Assembly: GCA_000963575.1 (NCBI GenBank)
Contig: CP011077.1
Coordinates: forward strand, 3,100,001 to 3,164,000
Source: Klebsiella michiganensis
GTDB lineage: Bacteria > Pseudomonadota > Gammaproteobacteria > Enterobacterales > Enterobacteriaceae
DNA length: 64,000 nt
Direction: 5' to 3'
Of the stretch, positions 25,493 through 33,559 are shown piece by piece. Every line of letters starts with the position of its first letter. The stretch's first letter is position 1. The position numbers and the translations under genes are program-made. The notes beneath the pieces were generated by a model. The model ran no database searches. It had not been told where the DNA came from and saw nothing but the letters and a program-made list of their open reading frames with translations.

Positions 25493-27595
25493 TTAAGCTT
25501 TTACGCGGCGGGCAATGATGTCGTCGGCCACGTTGCGCGGCGCTTCGGCATAATGATGGAACTCCATGCTGTAGGTCGCCCTGCCCTGAGACATTGAGCG
25601 CAGCGTGGTGGAATAACCAAACATTTCCGCCAGCGGGACATCGGCCCGAATGACCTGGCTACCAAAACGTTCTTCCATGCCCTGAACCATGCCACGACGG
25701 GACGAGAGATCGCCCATGATGTTACCGGCGTACTCTTCCGGTGTTTCCACTTCGACGTGCATGATCGGCTCCAGAATTACCGGAGCCGCCTTGCGCGCTG
25801 CGTCCTTGAAACCGAAGATCGCCGCCATTCTGAACGCCATTTCCGAAGAATCGACGTCATGGTAAGAACCGAAAGTCAGCGTGGCCTTGATGTCCACCAC
25901 CGGGTAGCCGGCCAGCACACCGGTATTCATCGCTTCACGCAGCCCTTTCTCTACTGAAGGAATGAACTCGCGTGGGACCACGCCCCCTTTGGTCGCATCT
26001 TCAAACACAAAGCCAGTGCCAGGCGCAAGCGGTTCGAGCGTCAGCACCACATGACCATACTGCCCTTTACCGCCTGACTGCCGCACAAATTTCCCCTCAA
26101 CGTCTTTCACCGTCTGGCGGATCGTTTCGCGGTAGGTTACCTGCGGCCGGCCAATGTTCGCTTCCACGCCAAACTCACGCTTCATGCGGTCCACGATAAT
26201 CTCCAGATGAAGCTCGCCCATGCCGGAAATAATCGTCTGCCCGGACTCCTCGTCGGTATGCAGGCGGAAAGAGGGATCTTCCGCCGCTAAACGCTGCAGC
26301 GCGATGCCCATCCTCTCCTGGTCGGCCTTGGTTTTCGGCTCGATAGCGAGGGAAATCACTGGCTCAGGGAACTCCATCCGCTCAAGCGTGATCGCCGCAT
26401 TCGGGTCGGTTAACGTATCCCCCGTGGTGACATCTTTCAGCCCTACGCAGGCGGCAATATCCCCGGCGCGCAGCTCGTCAACCTCATGGCGATCGTTGGC
26501 ATGCATCTGCACAATGCGCCCAATCCGCTCCTTCTTGCCTTTCACCGGGTTGTAAACCGAATCGCCTTTACGCAGTACGCCGGAATAGACACGGATAAAG
26601 GTCAGTTGCCCAACGTACGGGTCGGTCATCAGCTTGAAGGCCAGCGCCGAGAAGGGTTCATCATCACTGGGATGACGTTCCGCGTGTTGCCCTTTTTCGT
26701 CCACGCCGTCAATGGCAGGAATGTCGAGGGGAGACGGCATCAGCTCTACCACCGCATCCAGCATGCGCTGCACGCCTTTGTTTTTAAACGCGCTACCGCA
26801 CAGCATGGGCTGGATTTCCCCGGCAATGGTGCGCTTGCGCAGACCAGCAATAATATCCGCTTCGCTCAGATCGCCGGTTTCCAGATATCTGTCCATGAGC
26901 TCATCGTTAGCTTCCGCCGCCGCTGACACCATTTTTTCACGCCACTGTTGTGCCGTTTTCAACATGTCTTCTGGCACCGGAGCATAGCTGAACGTCATGC
27001 CCTGGGTAGCATCGTCCCAGATAATGGCGCGCATTTTGATCAGGTCCACCACGCCGGTGAAGCTCTCTTCAGCGCCAACGGGGATCGCGATGGGAACCGG
27101 GTTAGCTTTCAGGCGGTCAATCATCATCTGCACCACGCGGAAGAAATCAGCGCCCGGACGGTCCATTTTGTTAACAAAGGCCAGCCGTGGCACGCGGTAT
27201 TTATTCGCCTGTCGCCAGACCGTTTCAGACTGCGGCTGTACCCCGCCCACAGAGTCGTAAACCATGACGGCACCATCCAGCACGCGCATGGATCGCTCCA
27301 CCTCGATAGTGAAGTCTACGTGTCCCGGCGTGTCGATGATGTTGATACGGTGCGGTTCGAAACCGCGATCCATACCCGGCCAGAAGCAGCTCACCGCGGC
27401 GGATGTAATGGTAATACCGCGCTCTTGCTCCTGAGCCATCCAGTCTGTCGTTGCTGCGCCATCGTGAACTTCACCCAGTTTGTGACTCATGCCGGTGTAA
27501 AACAAAATACGTTCAGTCGTGGTTGTTTTACCGGCATCAATATGGGCAGAAATACCAATGTTGCGATAGCGTTCGAGAGGGATGGGTCGGGGCAT
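25493..27595 (-). CDS. Second elongation factor G (fusA paralogue)
   Basis: This is a complete 700-residue EF-G, the GTPase that drives ribosomal translocation. Domain I has the P-loop AHIDAGKT (residues 17-24), DTPGH and NKMD; domains III-V follow, including SGGKGQYGHVVLTLEP (domain IV) and GYSTTLRSMSQGRATYSMEFHHY. It differs clearly from E. coli FusA (YDSVGGVQPQ instead of YCAVGGVQPQ; FGVEANIGRPQV) and is closer in feel to beta-proteobacterial EF-G. It is not in a str operon with rpsL, rpsG and tufA, so it is an extra copy. AAGGA precedes the ATG. It is divergent from an ArsR-type regulator 190 bases away. Confidence 0.93.
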   Translation of the reverse strand: MPRPIPLERYRNIGISAHIDAGKTTTTERILFYTGMSHKLGEVHDGAATTDWMAQEQERGITITSAAVSCFWPGMDRGFEPHRINIIDTPGHVDFTIEVERSMRVLDGAVMVYDSVGGVQPQSETVWRQANKYRVPRLAFVNKMDRPGADFFRVVQMMIDRLKANPVPIAIPVGAEESFTGVVDLIKMRAIIWDDATQGMTFSYAPVPEDMLKTAQQWREKMVSAAAEANDELMDRYLETGDLSEADIIAGLRKRTIAGEIQPMLCGSAFKNKGVQRMLDAVVELMPSPLDIPAIDGVDEKGQHAERHPSDDEPFSALAFKLMTDPYVGQLTFIRVYSGVLRKGDSVYNPVKGKKERIGRIVQMHANDRHEVDELRAGDIAACVGLKDVTTGDTLTDPNAAITLERMEFPEPVISLAIEPKTKADQERMGIALQRLAAEDPSFRLHTDEESGQTIISGMGELHLEIIVDRMKREFGVEANIGRPQVTYRETIRQTVKDVEGKFVRQSGGKGQYGHVVLTLEPLAPGTGFVFEDATKGGVVPREFIPSVEKGLREAMNTGVLAGYPVVDIKATLTFGSYHDVDSSEMAFRMAAIFGFKDAARKAAPVILEPIMHVEVETPEEYAGNIMGDLSSRRGMVQGMEERFGSQVIRADVPLAEMFGYSTTLRSMSQGRATYSMEFHHYAEAPRNVADDIIARRVKA

Positions 27596-27649
27596 GATGT
27601 GTCCTTAGTCTTTTTGACTGTTAAGCGACGGCCAGGCTGGCCGCCAGAT

Positions 27650-27700
27650 TTGTTCGCCAACATCATAGTACAACTGTACGAGTATATTCGAACAATTTGA
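27650..27700. promoter_or_regulatory. Candidate ArsR-type operator region
   Basis: Between the divergent EF-G and ArsR genes there are nested inverted repeats: TTGTTCG (27650-27656) with CGAACAA (27689-27695), and GTACAACTGTAC (27668-27679). The AT-rich TATTCGAACAATTTGA is of the general type bound by ArsR/SmtB dimers. This is positional inference. Confidence 0.4.
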
Positions 27701-27785
27701 GCTATCGTTAATCTCGATACACCTGAAGCTCGTCAACTTTGTTATAGTAGCCGGCCGCCGTGCCGCTACCGCCTACAGGAAGAGT

Positions 27786-28094
27786 ATGATCGCCAACCAC
27801 CCGGAACGAGAACAAATCCGCCTTGAAAATGTGCTTTTTGCCCTGGGCAATCCTTTGCGGCTGGAGATTGTCAGGCAGCTTGCCGGAGGCGTTGAATTGA
27901 CCTGCGGGGCTTTGCGTCAGGATGTGGCGAAGTCGACCATGACCCACCACTGGCGCGTTCTGCGCGATAGCGGCGTAATCTGGCAGCGCCCTCAGGGGCG
28001 TGAGAATTTGATTTCGTTAAGACGTGAAGATCTGGATGCGCGATTCCCCGGACTGCTGGAAACCTTACTGCGGGTAATGGTCACTCAGGCATAA
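27786..28094 (+). CDS. ArsR-family winged-helix regulator
   Basis: This 102-residue protein is a minimal ArsR/SmtB-type regulator with a recognition helix in SKSTMTHHWRVLRDSGVIW and a wing in RPQGRENLISLRREDLD. The helix that in ArsR carries the ELCVCDL metal site reads ELTCGAL, with a single Cys, so a metal ligand is doubtful. It is divergent from the second EF-G gene and is the obvious candidate to control it. Confidence 0.8.
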   Translation: MIANHPEREQIRLENVLFALGNPLRLEIVRQLAGGVELTCGALRQDVAKSTMTHHWRVLRDSGVIWQRPQGRENLISLRREDLDARFPGLLETLLRVMVTQA

Positions 28095-28121
28095 AAAAAC
28101 CGCCCTAAAGGCGGTTTTTTT
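28093..28121. terminator. Bidirectional terminator between the ArsR gene and yeeX
   Basis: AAAAAACCGCC and GGCGGTTTTTT pair across CTAAA. Confidence 0.9.
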
Positions 28122-28132
28122 GTTCGCTGAAG

Positions 28133-28468
28133 TTATTCAGGCTTGGTGTCAGCAACTTTCTGCTCGCCCATCACTTTCAGCTTCTTAGAGATCTCACGAC
28201 GCTCTTTAGACAGCTCGGCGTTTTTGATGATGTAGTCATCCACGCGGTCTTCGTAGTCGGTTTTCATGCTGGCAATGATGCCCTGCACCGCTTCGATGCT
28301 CATACCCGGCTTGATGTAGTCGCTCAGGTTATCCAGCAACAGCACACGCTTTTGGTTGTCACGGATCTTTTTCTCTACGTCCTGAATTTCACGCTGCAGT
28401 TTGTTTTTACGACGGAACAGACGAACAAACTCCAGAACGTCCTGGAAGGTAGGTTTGATATTTTCCAT
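28133..28468 (-). CDS. yeeX: DUF496 protein YeeX
   Basis: YeeX is a small, charged, mostly helical cytoplasmic protein (111 aa, E. coli 109 aa) conserved in enterobacteria. The segment EFVRLFRRKNKLQREIQDVEKKIRDNQKRVLLLDNLSDYIKPGMS is diagnostic and looks like a coiled coil. Its function is not established. The neighbouring yeeA on the same strand matches the E. coli order. Confidence 0.93.
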   Translation of the reverse strand: MENIKPTFQDVLEFVRLFRRKNKLQREIQDVEKKIRDNQKRVLLLDNLSDYIKPGMSIEAVQGIIASMKTDYEDRVDDYIIKNAELSKERREISKKLKVMGEQKVADTKPE

Positions 28469-28641
28469 TTTTACACCCCTGCTAAATTGGTACTCGGATT
28501 CGTTAAGACAACCGCCATAACCTTAGTAGTAGCGGTTGACGATTACAATTTTTTGTCAGTCTCACTAACGGGCTTGCCCTATCTTAACCTCAATTTCTGC
28601 TGAATCGAAACAAGCATTGTCATTTCTGTGCTTTACGCGCG

Positions 28642-29700
28642 CTATTTGCGCAGCGCGCGGCAAATGAGATGCGATAGTAGCTCAAGCTGGCGAGCCAGTT
28701 CGAGACTGAGCCAGACATAGCCGTGAATAGGCGTCTCCTGGAGTTGGCTGCCCTTGCCCGCCTCCATCAGCTGGCGCAGTTCAAAAACGATTTCGTTCAG
28801 CTTCTCGGTGTTGGCTGAGATAGGCGAAGGATTTCCTTCGTACAGCGCCTTCGCAATGGCCGACAGCGTTCGCTGCGTCATTTGCTGCGTGTCGCGCAGC
28901 GTACGGGCGTTGATCATCACGAAATGGCTTTCCCGGGTGGCCCAGTACGCGTTGATTTGCAGCTCAAGGGTACAGACCATATTACGGTTAATGGTCTGAA
29001 TCGCCTCAAAGACTGATTTCTGAATGCGGGTTTCTTTGCCGGCGGGGCCAATCAGGGCGCGCATCTTAACCACGTCATTAAGGATTTTCTGCAGAGGCTT
29101 CTCAAGCCGTGGGCGCTCCACAAGGTTTGGCGAGAACCCCGCGGTATAAATTTTGCTGAACGCCTGCACGAAGGTCGCCATCTGGATACGCCAGTGGATA
29201 AACGCCCGCTGCGGGTAGACGCTGGTGAACAACATAGCCAGAAGAGATCCAAATATAACGTCGCCGCTGCGCCACAGCGCAATCTCCATGTCTCCCGGCG
29301 GCGCCCCGACAACCACGGAGAGCGTGATGCCGATAAGCAACGCCTGATAGGGGCGCTTACCCAGCGCCAGATAGCCGCACAGGAACATTGCCAGCCCGCA
29401 CCAGATAATCATCAACGGCAGCGAAAAAAGCTCCAGCTTGAGGGCTATCAGCCCAATGGCCGCACCAAAAATTGTGCCACCGATACGCTGGAAGGCGCGC
29501 GGAACCACATTTCCCCAGAAAGAGATAGGCCCCATCACTACCACCAGCGTGATCAGCGGCCAGGTGCCTTCGGGGATGTTAAGCAGGCGAACCAGAACAA
29601 AGGTCAGCACAAAAGCAAGGGCGATGCGTATACCGTGGGCAACGCGATAGTTGCGGTAAATACGGATCTCAAACGGGGTCAGTGATTTGTCGGGACGCAC
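28642..29700 (-). CDS. yeeA: Inner-membrane protein YeeA (FUSC family)
   Basis: YeeA is a FUSC-type inner-membrane protein of 352 residues, matching E. coli YeeA (352 aa). The N-terminal half has about six membrane helices (HGIRIALAFVLTFVLVRLL, ISFWGNVVPRAFQRIGG); the C-terminal half is cytoplasmic and ends QLELLSHLICRALRK. Translation starts at a GTG (29700), as the conserved residues M-R-x-D-K-S require. FUSC relatives include aromatic acid exporters, but no substrate is established for YeeA. Confidence 0.92.
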   Translation of the reverse strand: MRPDKSLTPFEIRIYRNYRVAHGIRIALAFVLTFVLVRLLNIPEGTWPLITLVVVMGPISFWGNVVPRAFQRIGGTIFGAAIGLIALKLELFSLPLMIIWCGLAMFLCGYLALGKRPYQALLIGITLSVVVGAPPGDMEIALWRSGDVIFGSLLAMLFTSVYPQRAFIHWRIQMATFVQAFSKIYTAGFSPNLVERPRLEKPLQKILNDVVKMRALIGPAGKETRIQKSVFEAIQTINRNMVCTLELQINAYWATRESHFVMINARTLRDTQQMTQRTLSAIAKALYEGNPSPISANTEKLNEIVFELRQLMEAGKGSQLQETPIHGYVWLSLELARQLELLSHLICRALRK

Positions 29701-29854
29701 ACCCGGCTCTCCGGAATTAAAAAAGAAATTGTACTCGTTTTTCTCGCAAAGAAATCATATCGCCGGGTGCGGAGGGACTTTTGCGCGGAATATTTCACAT
29801 TTCTTTGCTGAATATCAGAAATGGGCGGCAGACTGCCGCCCGGATTCAAAGACG

Positions 29855-30289
29855 CTAGCGCAGCCAGGGCGTAAAAGTCACCCCAACCAGCAGCCCTTCA
29901 GGGCTAAGCAAACGTGACACCGTTTGCCCCCAGGGTTCTATACGGTTATCCACCAGCATCCGGTAACCGGCCTGTTTTAGCACCGCTGTCGCCTGCCCGA
30001 CATCTTCTACTTCAAATTCAACCCAGCTTTGGGGCGCGACAATGTGCTCGGGCCAGCTATCCACGCCGAAGCAGGATTGCGCCGCCTGAGCGAGCGGCCA
30101 GAGCGCGAAATGCTTCACGCCCTCCAGCTCGCCGTTTTCCGTGGCCAGATAGTCCTCGTTGCCCTCCATCGCTTTCAGCGGCAGGCCAAGAAGCTGCTGA
30201 TAAAACCCGGCACTTGCCGCCACGTCGCGCGTAACAGGACCATACCCGGCGATAAATAAAACCTTCAATCCTGCGATAGCTTCCATCAT
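29855..30289 (-). CDS. VOC superfamily protein upstream of yeeA
   Basis: The 144-residue protein has the VOC/glyoxalase fold (VLFIAGYGPVTRDVAASAGFYQQLLGLPL at the N-terminus, SPEGLLVGVTFTPW at the C-terminus). The canonical first metal ligand is replaced by a hydrophobic or Gly residue, so it may bind a ligand rather than catalyse with a metal. AGGAG precedes the ATG pair at 30289. It begins 12 bases after sbmC, suggesting a shared transcript driven by the sbmC promoter and its LexA-like box. Confidence 0.75.
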   Translation of the reverse strand: MMEAIAGLKVLFIAGYGPVTRDVAASAGFYQQLLGLPLKAMEGNEDYLATENGELEGVKHFALWPLAQAAQSCFGVDSWPEHIVAPQSWVEFEVEDVGQATAVLKQAGYRMLVDNRIEPWGQTVSRLLSPEGLLVGVTFTPWLR

Positions 30290-30301
30290 GGTGCGCTCCT
30301 G

Positions 30302-30766
30302 TCAGACTTTAGCCACCGGGATATACATATCAATTTCCCATACCCCGGATGCCGAGCCGTCGTTGAGATAGATTTCGTAGCAGGGTTTACCGGTTAACCG
30401 ATAGCCACCGTCAGCCTCTACCTGGTCAAAGAAGGTTTCCCATGCCTCCTGGAATGCTTCGTTTTTGACTATTGCATGCCCGATGGCGTAAGTATCGGCC
30501 TCGATGGCGGTGACGATAACGCCTTCACTGTTCTCCGGCAGTTTGAACTCTTCCGGCACGCCCAGCACCGTATCCACCCGGAGCTTTGCGGCCGGAACAA
30601 CATCGGGATCATCATAGTAAACGGCCAGCCAGTCTCCGTTCAGGCCGTGGGTTTTCGCCCACATTGCCAGTTGGCCAAACCCTTGCGGAACCGTGGTTTC
30701 CCACGGCCCAACCAGATGAAAGCCGGCCACTTTACGCGCCGGAACATGCTGAACTTTAAACGTCAT
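30302..30766 (-). CDS. sbmC: DNA gyrase inhibitor SbmC (GyrI)
   Basis: SbmC/GyrI binds DNA gyrase and protects cells from gyrase poisons such as microcin B17. The 154-residue product has the GyrI-like fold with VAGFHLVGPWETTVPQGFGQL, LPENSEGVIVT and KPCYEIYLNDGSASGVWEIDMY, matching E. coli SbmC (157 aa). I chose the ATG at 30766 because GGAGG lies upstream; a longer frame to 30802 adds twelve unrelated residues. The LexA-like box 27 bases before the start indicates SOS control as in E. coli. Confidence 0.92.
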   Translation of the reverse strand: MTFKVQHVPARKVAGFHLVGPWETTVPQGFGQLAMWAKTHGLNGDWLAVYYDDPDVVPAAKLRVDTVLGVPEEFKLPENSEGVIVTAIEADTYAIGHAIVKNEAFQEAWETFFDQVEADGGYRLTGKPCYEIYLNDGSASGVWEIDMYIPVAKV

Positions 30767-30792
30767 ACCGCCTCCACGCTGATGAATAAATA

Positions 30793-30812
30793 CACTGTAC
30801 ATTTATACACTG
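30793..30812 (-). promoter_or_regulatory. LexA-like SOS box of sbmC
   Basis: CTGT-N8-ACAC (30795-30810) with an AT-rich core is one base off the CTGT-N8-ACAG consensus and lies just upstream of sbmC, an SOS gene in E. coli. Confidence 0.7.
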
Positions 30813-30873
30813 CATTTTTTAGAGGCGGGGCACAAGCTGCCAGATTTGGGAGCTGCTTCGCAGGAAATAGAAG

Positions 30874-30900
30874 TAAAAAAACCGCGCTAGTCGCGCGGTC
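30874..30900 (-). terminator. Terminator after dacD
   Basis: CCGCGC / GCGCGG stem with seven T residues on the minus strand, just past the dacD stop. Confidence 0.85.
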
Positions 30901-30917
30901 GTTCACAATACAAAGGG

Positions 30918-32090
30918 TTAAAGCTTGCGGCTGATAAAGTCCCCGAGACGCGAAAATAGCCCGCCTTTCTCCACCGGCGTAAGGTTCACCAGCGGCCAGT
31001 GGGAGATAAGTTTGTCGCCATCAAACAGCTGAATTTCGCCCACCTGCGTATTGGCGGCCAGCGGCGCCTCCATATCCTGCTTGCTCAGCACATACTTTGC
31101 CTTGATGTTCGGGACTTCTGATTTAGGCAGCGCGAGGAAAACGTCCTGGTCCGGGCCAACATTGATGTCGGATTTATCGCCGTACCAGATGTGCTCGCTG
31201 CCGATAGATTTGCCTTTTTGCAAGACCTGCACGGTGTCGAAGTTATCCTGCCCCCAGTGCAGCAGCTTGCGGGCCTGCTCTTCACGTCCTTTTGAGCTAA
31301 GGCCACCCATAATCACCGCAATCAGGCGGCGCTGGCCCGACACGCTGGAGGCAATGATATTGAACCCCGCCGTCTCGGTATGCCCCGTTTTCAGGCCATC
31401 CACGTTCAGGGATTTATCCCACAGCAGGCCGTTGCGGTTTTGCTGGGTAATCCCGTTCCAGGTGAGGCTGCGCTCGCTGTACATGTGATAGAACTGAGGC
31501 TCACCGTGGATGATAGCGCGGGACAGAACGGCCAAGTCATAGGCGGAGCTGTGCTGCCCCGGCGCGTCCAGGCCGTGAACGGTTTCAAAATGGGTGTCGT
31601 GCAGGCCGAGCTGTTCCACATAGTGGTTCATCATGGCGACGAACTGCTTTTGCCCCCCGGCGACATAATCTGCCAGCGCAACGCAGGCATCGTTCCCGGA
31701 GTCGATGATCAACCCGCGGCTGAGATCGCGCACGGTCACCCGGTCACCGGGTTTAATAAACATCAGCGATGAGCCATCAAAGACCGGGTTACCTTTTGCC
31801 CAGGCGTCTTTCCCCACCGTCACCACGTCGTCCGGGGTAATACGTTTGCTGTCGATCGCGCGGTCAACCACATAGCCGGTCATCAGCTTCGTCAGGCTGG
31901 CCGGATTACGTTGAACGTGCTCATTACCCGCAGTCAGCACCTGCCCGGTGGTGTAATCCATCAGTACCCACGCGCCGGCCTCTACCTGAGGCGGCTGCGG
32001 CTGATGGGGGAAAGTATCATCAGCAAAGGCGGCATTGACGGAAAGAGACAAAAAGCTCAGGGCAACAAGCAGGCGGGTTTTCAACGGCAT
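30918..32090 (-). CDS. dacD: D-alanyl-D-alanine carboxypeptidase DacD (PBP6b)
   Basis: DacD trims the terminal D-Ala from peptidoglycan pentapeptides. The 390-residue protein has a cleavable signal peptide (cut after NAAFA), the serine-peptidase motifs Ser65-x-x-Lys68 (ASLTK), SGN (about residue 128) and KTG (about 231), the C-terminal PBP5-type beta domain and an amphipathic membrane anchor (SRLGDFISRKL). Length and sequence match E. coli DacD. It is transcribed alone with its own terminator; the 247-base upstream gap is AT-rich and holds promoters only. Confidence 0.95.
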   Translation of the reverse strand: MPLKTRLLVALSFLSLSVNAAFADDTFPHQPQPPQVEAGAWVLMDYTTGQVLTAGNEHVQRNPASLTKLMTGYVVDRAIDSKRITPDDVVTVGKDAWAKGNPVFDGSSLMFIKPGDRVTVRDLSRGLIIDSGNDACVALADYVAGGQKQFVAMMNHYVEQLGLHDTHFETVHGLDAPGQHSSAYDLAVLSRAIIHGEPQFYHMYSERSLTWNGITQQNRNGLLWDKSLNVDGLKTGHTETAGFNIIASSVSGQRRLIAVIMGGLSSKGREEQARKLLHWGQDNFDTVQVLQKGKSIGSEHIWYGDKSDINVGPDQDVFLALPKSEVPNIKAKYVLSKQDMEAPLAANTQVGEIQLFDGDKLISHWPLVNLTPVEKGGLFSRLGDFISRKL

Positions 32091-32337
32091 TTCCTCAAAG
32101 ACTTAATTTACAGCGGCTCGTTTTACGGGAGTTCTTGTTAATTTGCTTCTTTAAATTGCAAGAAAATATGACATTTCATATTTAGCAATAAATATGAATG
32201 ATATTTGTACGAAATATATTCCAGTCACAGGTTGTGATGCGTTTATTCCGATATTCCATGTTTGTGCGACATTCTGATTGTGGCAGCGTTGATTCATTTT
32301 TACTCTGACCGAAGAATACACAAATAAAGGTCATCGT

Positions 32338-33489
32338 ATGGTGGAAGGTAAACGTTGGTCCCCTGAGCTGGAAGGGCTGCGAGGCCTGGCCTCGCTTTGG
32401 GTTCTGCTCGGCCACATTTGTCTGCTGGTGCAGTGTCGCATTCCCATTCTTTACGACCCGGGCATGGGGGTCGATTTATTTATTTTGCTGTCAGGATATT
32501 TGATGGCAAAAAATTATCAGGAGCGCAGGGAAAAAGAGCCGTGGAATAGCCCTGATACTTTTCGTAAATTCTGGCTACGCCGCTTCTTTCGCATCGCCCC
32601 GCTCTATTATCTGCTGCTGATCGTGGCGTTGATTTTTGGCAGTTGGTTTGGTGAAATGCGCGATATTATTGCCAGCGCCTGGCCGACAACCGCCACCGCC
32701 AGCAGTCGCTATGCCGACCACTCCGCACTGAATATTTTCAGCCATCTGACGTTTATTTTCGGCCTGTTACCGGCTTACTCTTTCCGTACCGTATTGCCGG
32801 ACTGGAGCATCGGACTGGAGATGCAGTTTTACCTGCTATTCCCGTTCATTATGCTGCTGGTGATGCGCTACGGCTTTGCGGTTAGCGCCCCGCTGCTGAT
32901 GGTTGTTTGCCTGGCGGCCCGCTGGCTTTTCCCGGACTACTTCGACGCCTTCCCGATGCCGGCCATGATCCTGATAAAGCTGCCGCTGTTTATCGCCGGA
33001 ATGCTGATATCCCACGCGGTAATGCAAAGAAACCTGCGCTATTGCGCGCTGGCACTGCTCGCCCCGGTCATTGCCTGGCAGATGCATATCGCAGAAACCC
33101 ACCTGCGGCTGATGGCAGAGTGCATTATGCTGGCGGGGATGACGCTGCTGCTCTGGCAGCCTGAAAAGGACTCTCGCCTGCGCCGAATCACTGCGGCCCC
33201 CCGCAGGTTACTCACCTGCCGGTTTAGCCTGTTTTTGGGCGATGTCTCATACTCGGTGTACCTGCTGCACCTGATGATTGTCATCCCCACGATCGGCCTG
33301 CTTGTCCGCTATACCAATTTTGCTCATCAACCCTCCCTGATTCGTTTTTTGATGGTGACGTGCCTCGTGCTGCCCGTTGTCTGGCTGATTGCCGTCGCGC
33401 TTTACCATAAGGTAGAAAAACGAGGCATCGCGCTGGGCAAACAGTTGTCTGGCAGAGCAGAAATGAAGTCCGGGAGGTCAGTATCTTAA
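32338..33489 (+). CDS. Acyltransferase-3 family membrane protein
   Basis: This 383-residue protein has about ten membrane helices and the acyltransferase-3 signatures LEGLRGLASLWVLLGHICL (with the catalytic-type His), GVDLFILLSGYLMAKNY and RRFFRIAPLYYLLL. Family members O-acetylate surface glycans, lipid A sugars or antibiotics at the inner membrane. It has no SGNH domain. The gene lies between dacD and sbcB, where E. coli has none, so it is a lineage-specific insertion. The acceptor is unknown. Confidence 0.85.
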   Translation: MVEGKRWSPELEGLRGLASLWVLLGHICLLVQCRIPILYDPGMGVDLFILLSGYLMAKNYQERREKEPWNSPDTFRKFWLRRFFRIAPLYYLLLIVALIFGSWFGEMRDIIASAWPTTATASSRYADHSALNIFSHLTFIFGLLPAYSFRTVLPDWSIGLEMQFYLLFPFIMLLVMRYGFAVSAPLLMVVCLAARWLFPDYFDAFPMPAMILIKLPLFIAGMLISHAVMQRNLRYCALALLAPVIAWQMHIAETHLRLMAECIMLAGMTLLLWQPEKDSRLRRITAAPRRLLTCRFSLFLGDVSYSVYLLHLMIVIPTIGLLVRYTNFAHQPSLIRFLMVTCLVLPVVWLIAVALYHKVEKRGIALGKQLSGRAEMKSGRSVS

Positions 33490-33524
33490 ACGCGCTTTTC
33501 CTTCTGATGCGCGGACAGATGGTT

Positions 33525-33559
33525 TACCATTGAGTCTGATGATAACTAGCTCAATGGTA
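33525..33559 (+). promoter_or_regulatory. Hairpin over the sbcB translation start region
   Basis: TACCATTGAG (33525-33534) and CTCAATGGTA (33550-33559) are perfect inverted repeats of 10 bp around a 15-base loop. The loop contains the ATG at 33539 and the right arm contains the ATG at 33554. It could restrain sbcB translation or bind a dimeric regulator. Confidence 0.45.

Noticed and set aside
25279..25597. Plus-strand frame beginning 25331 next to the toxin remnant
   Set aside because: It overlaps the EF-G terminator and the end of the EF-G gene and has no family features.
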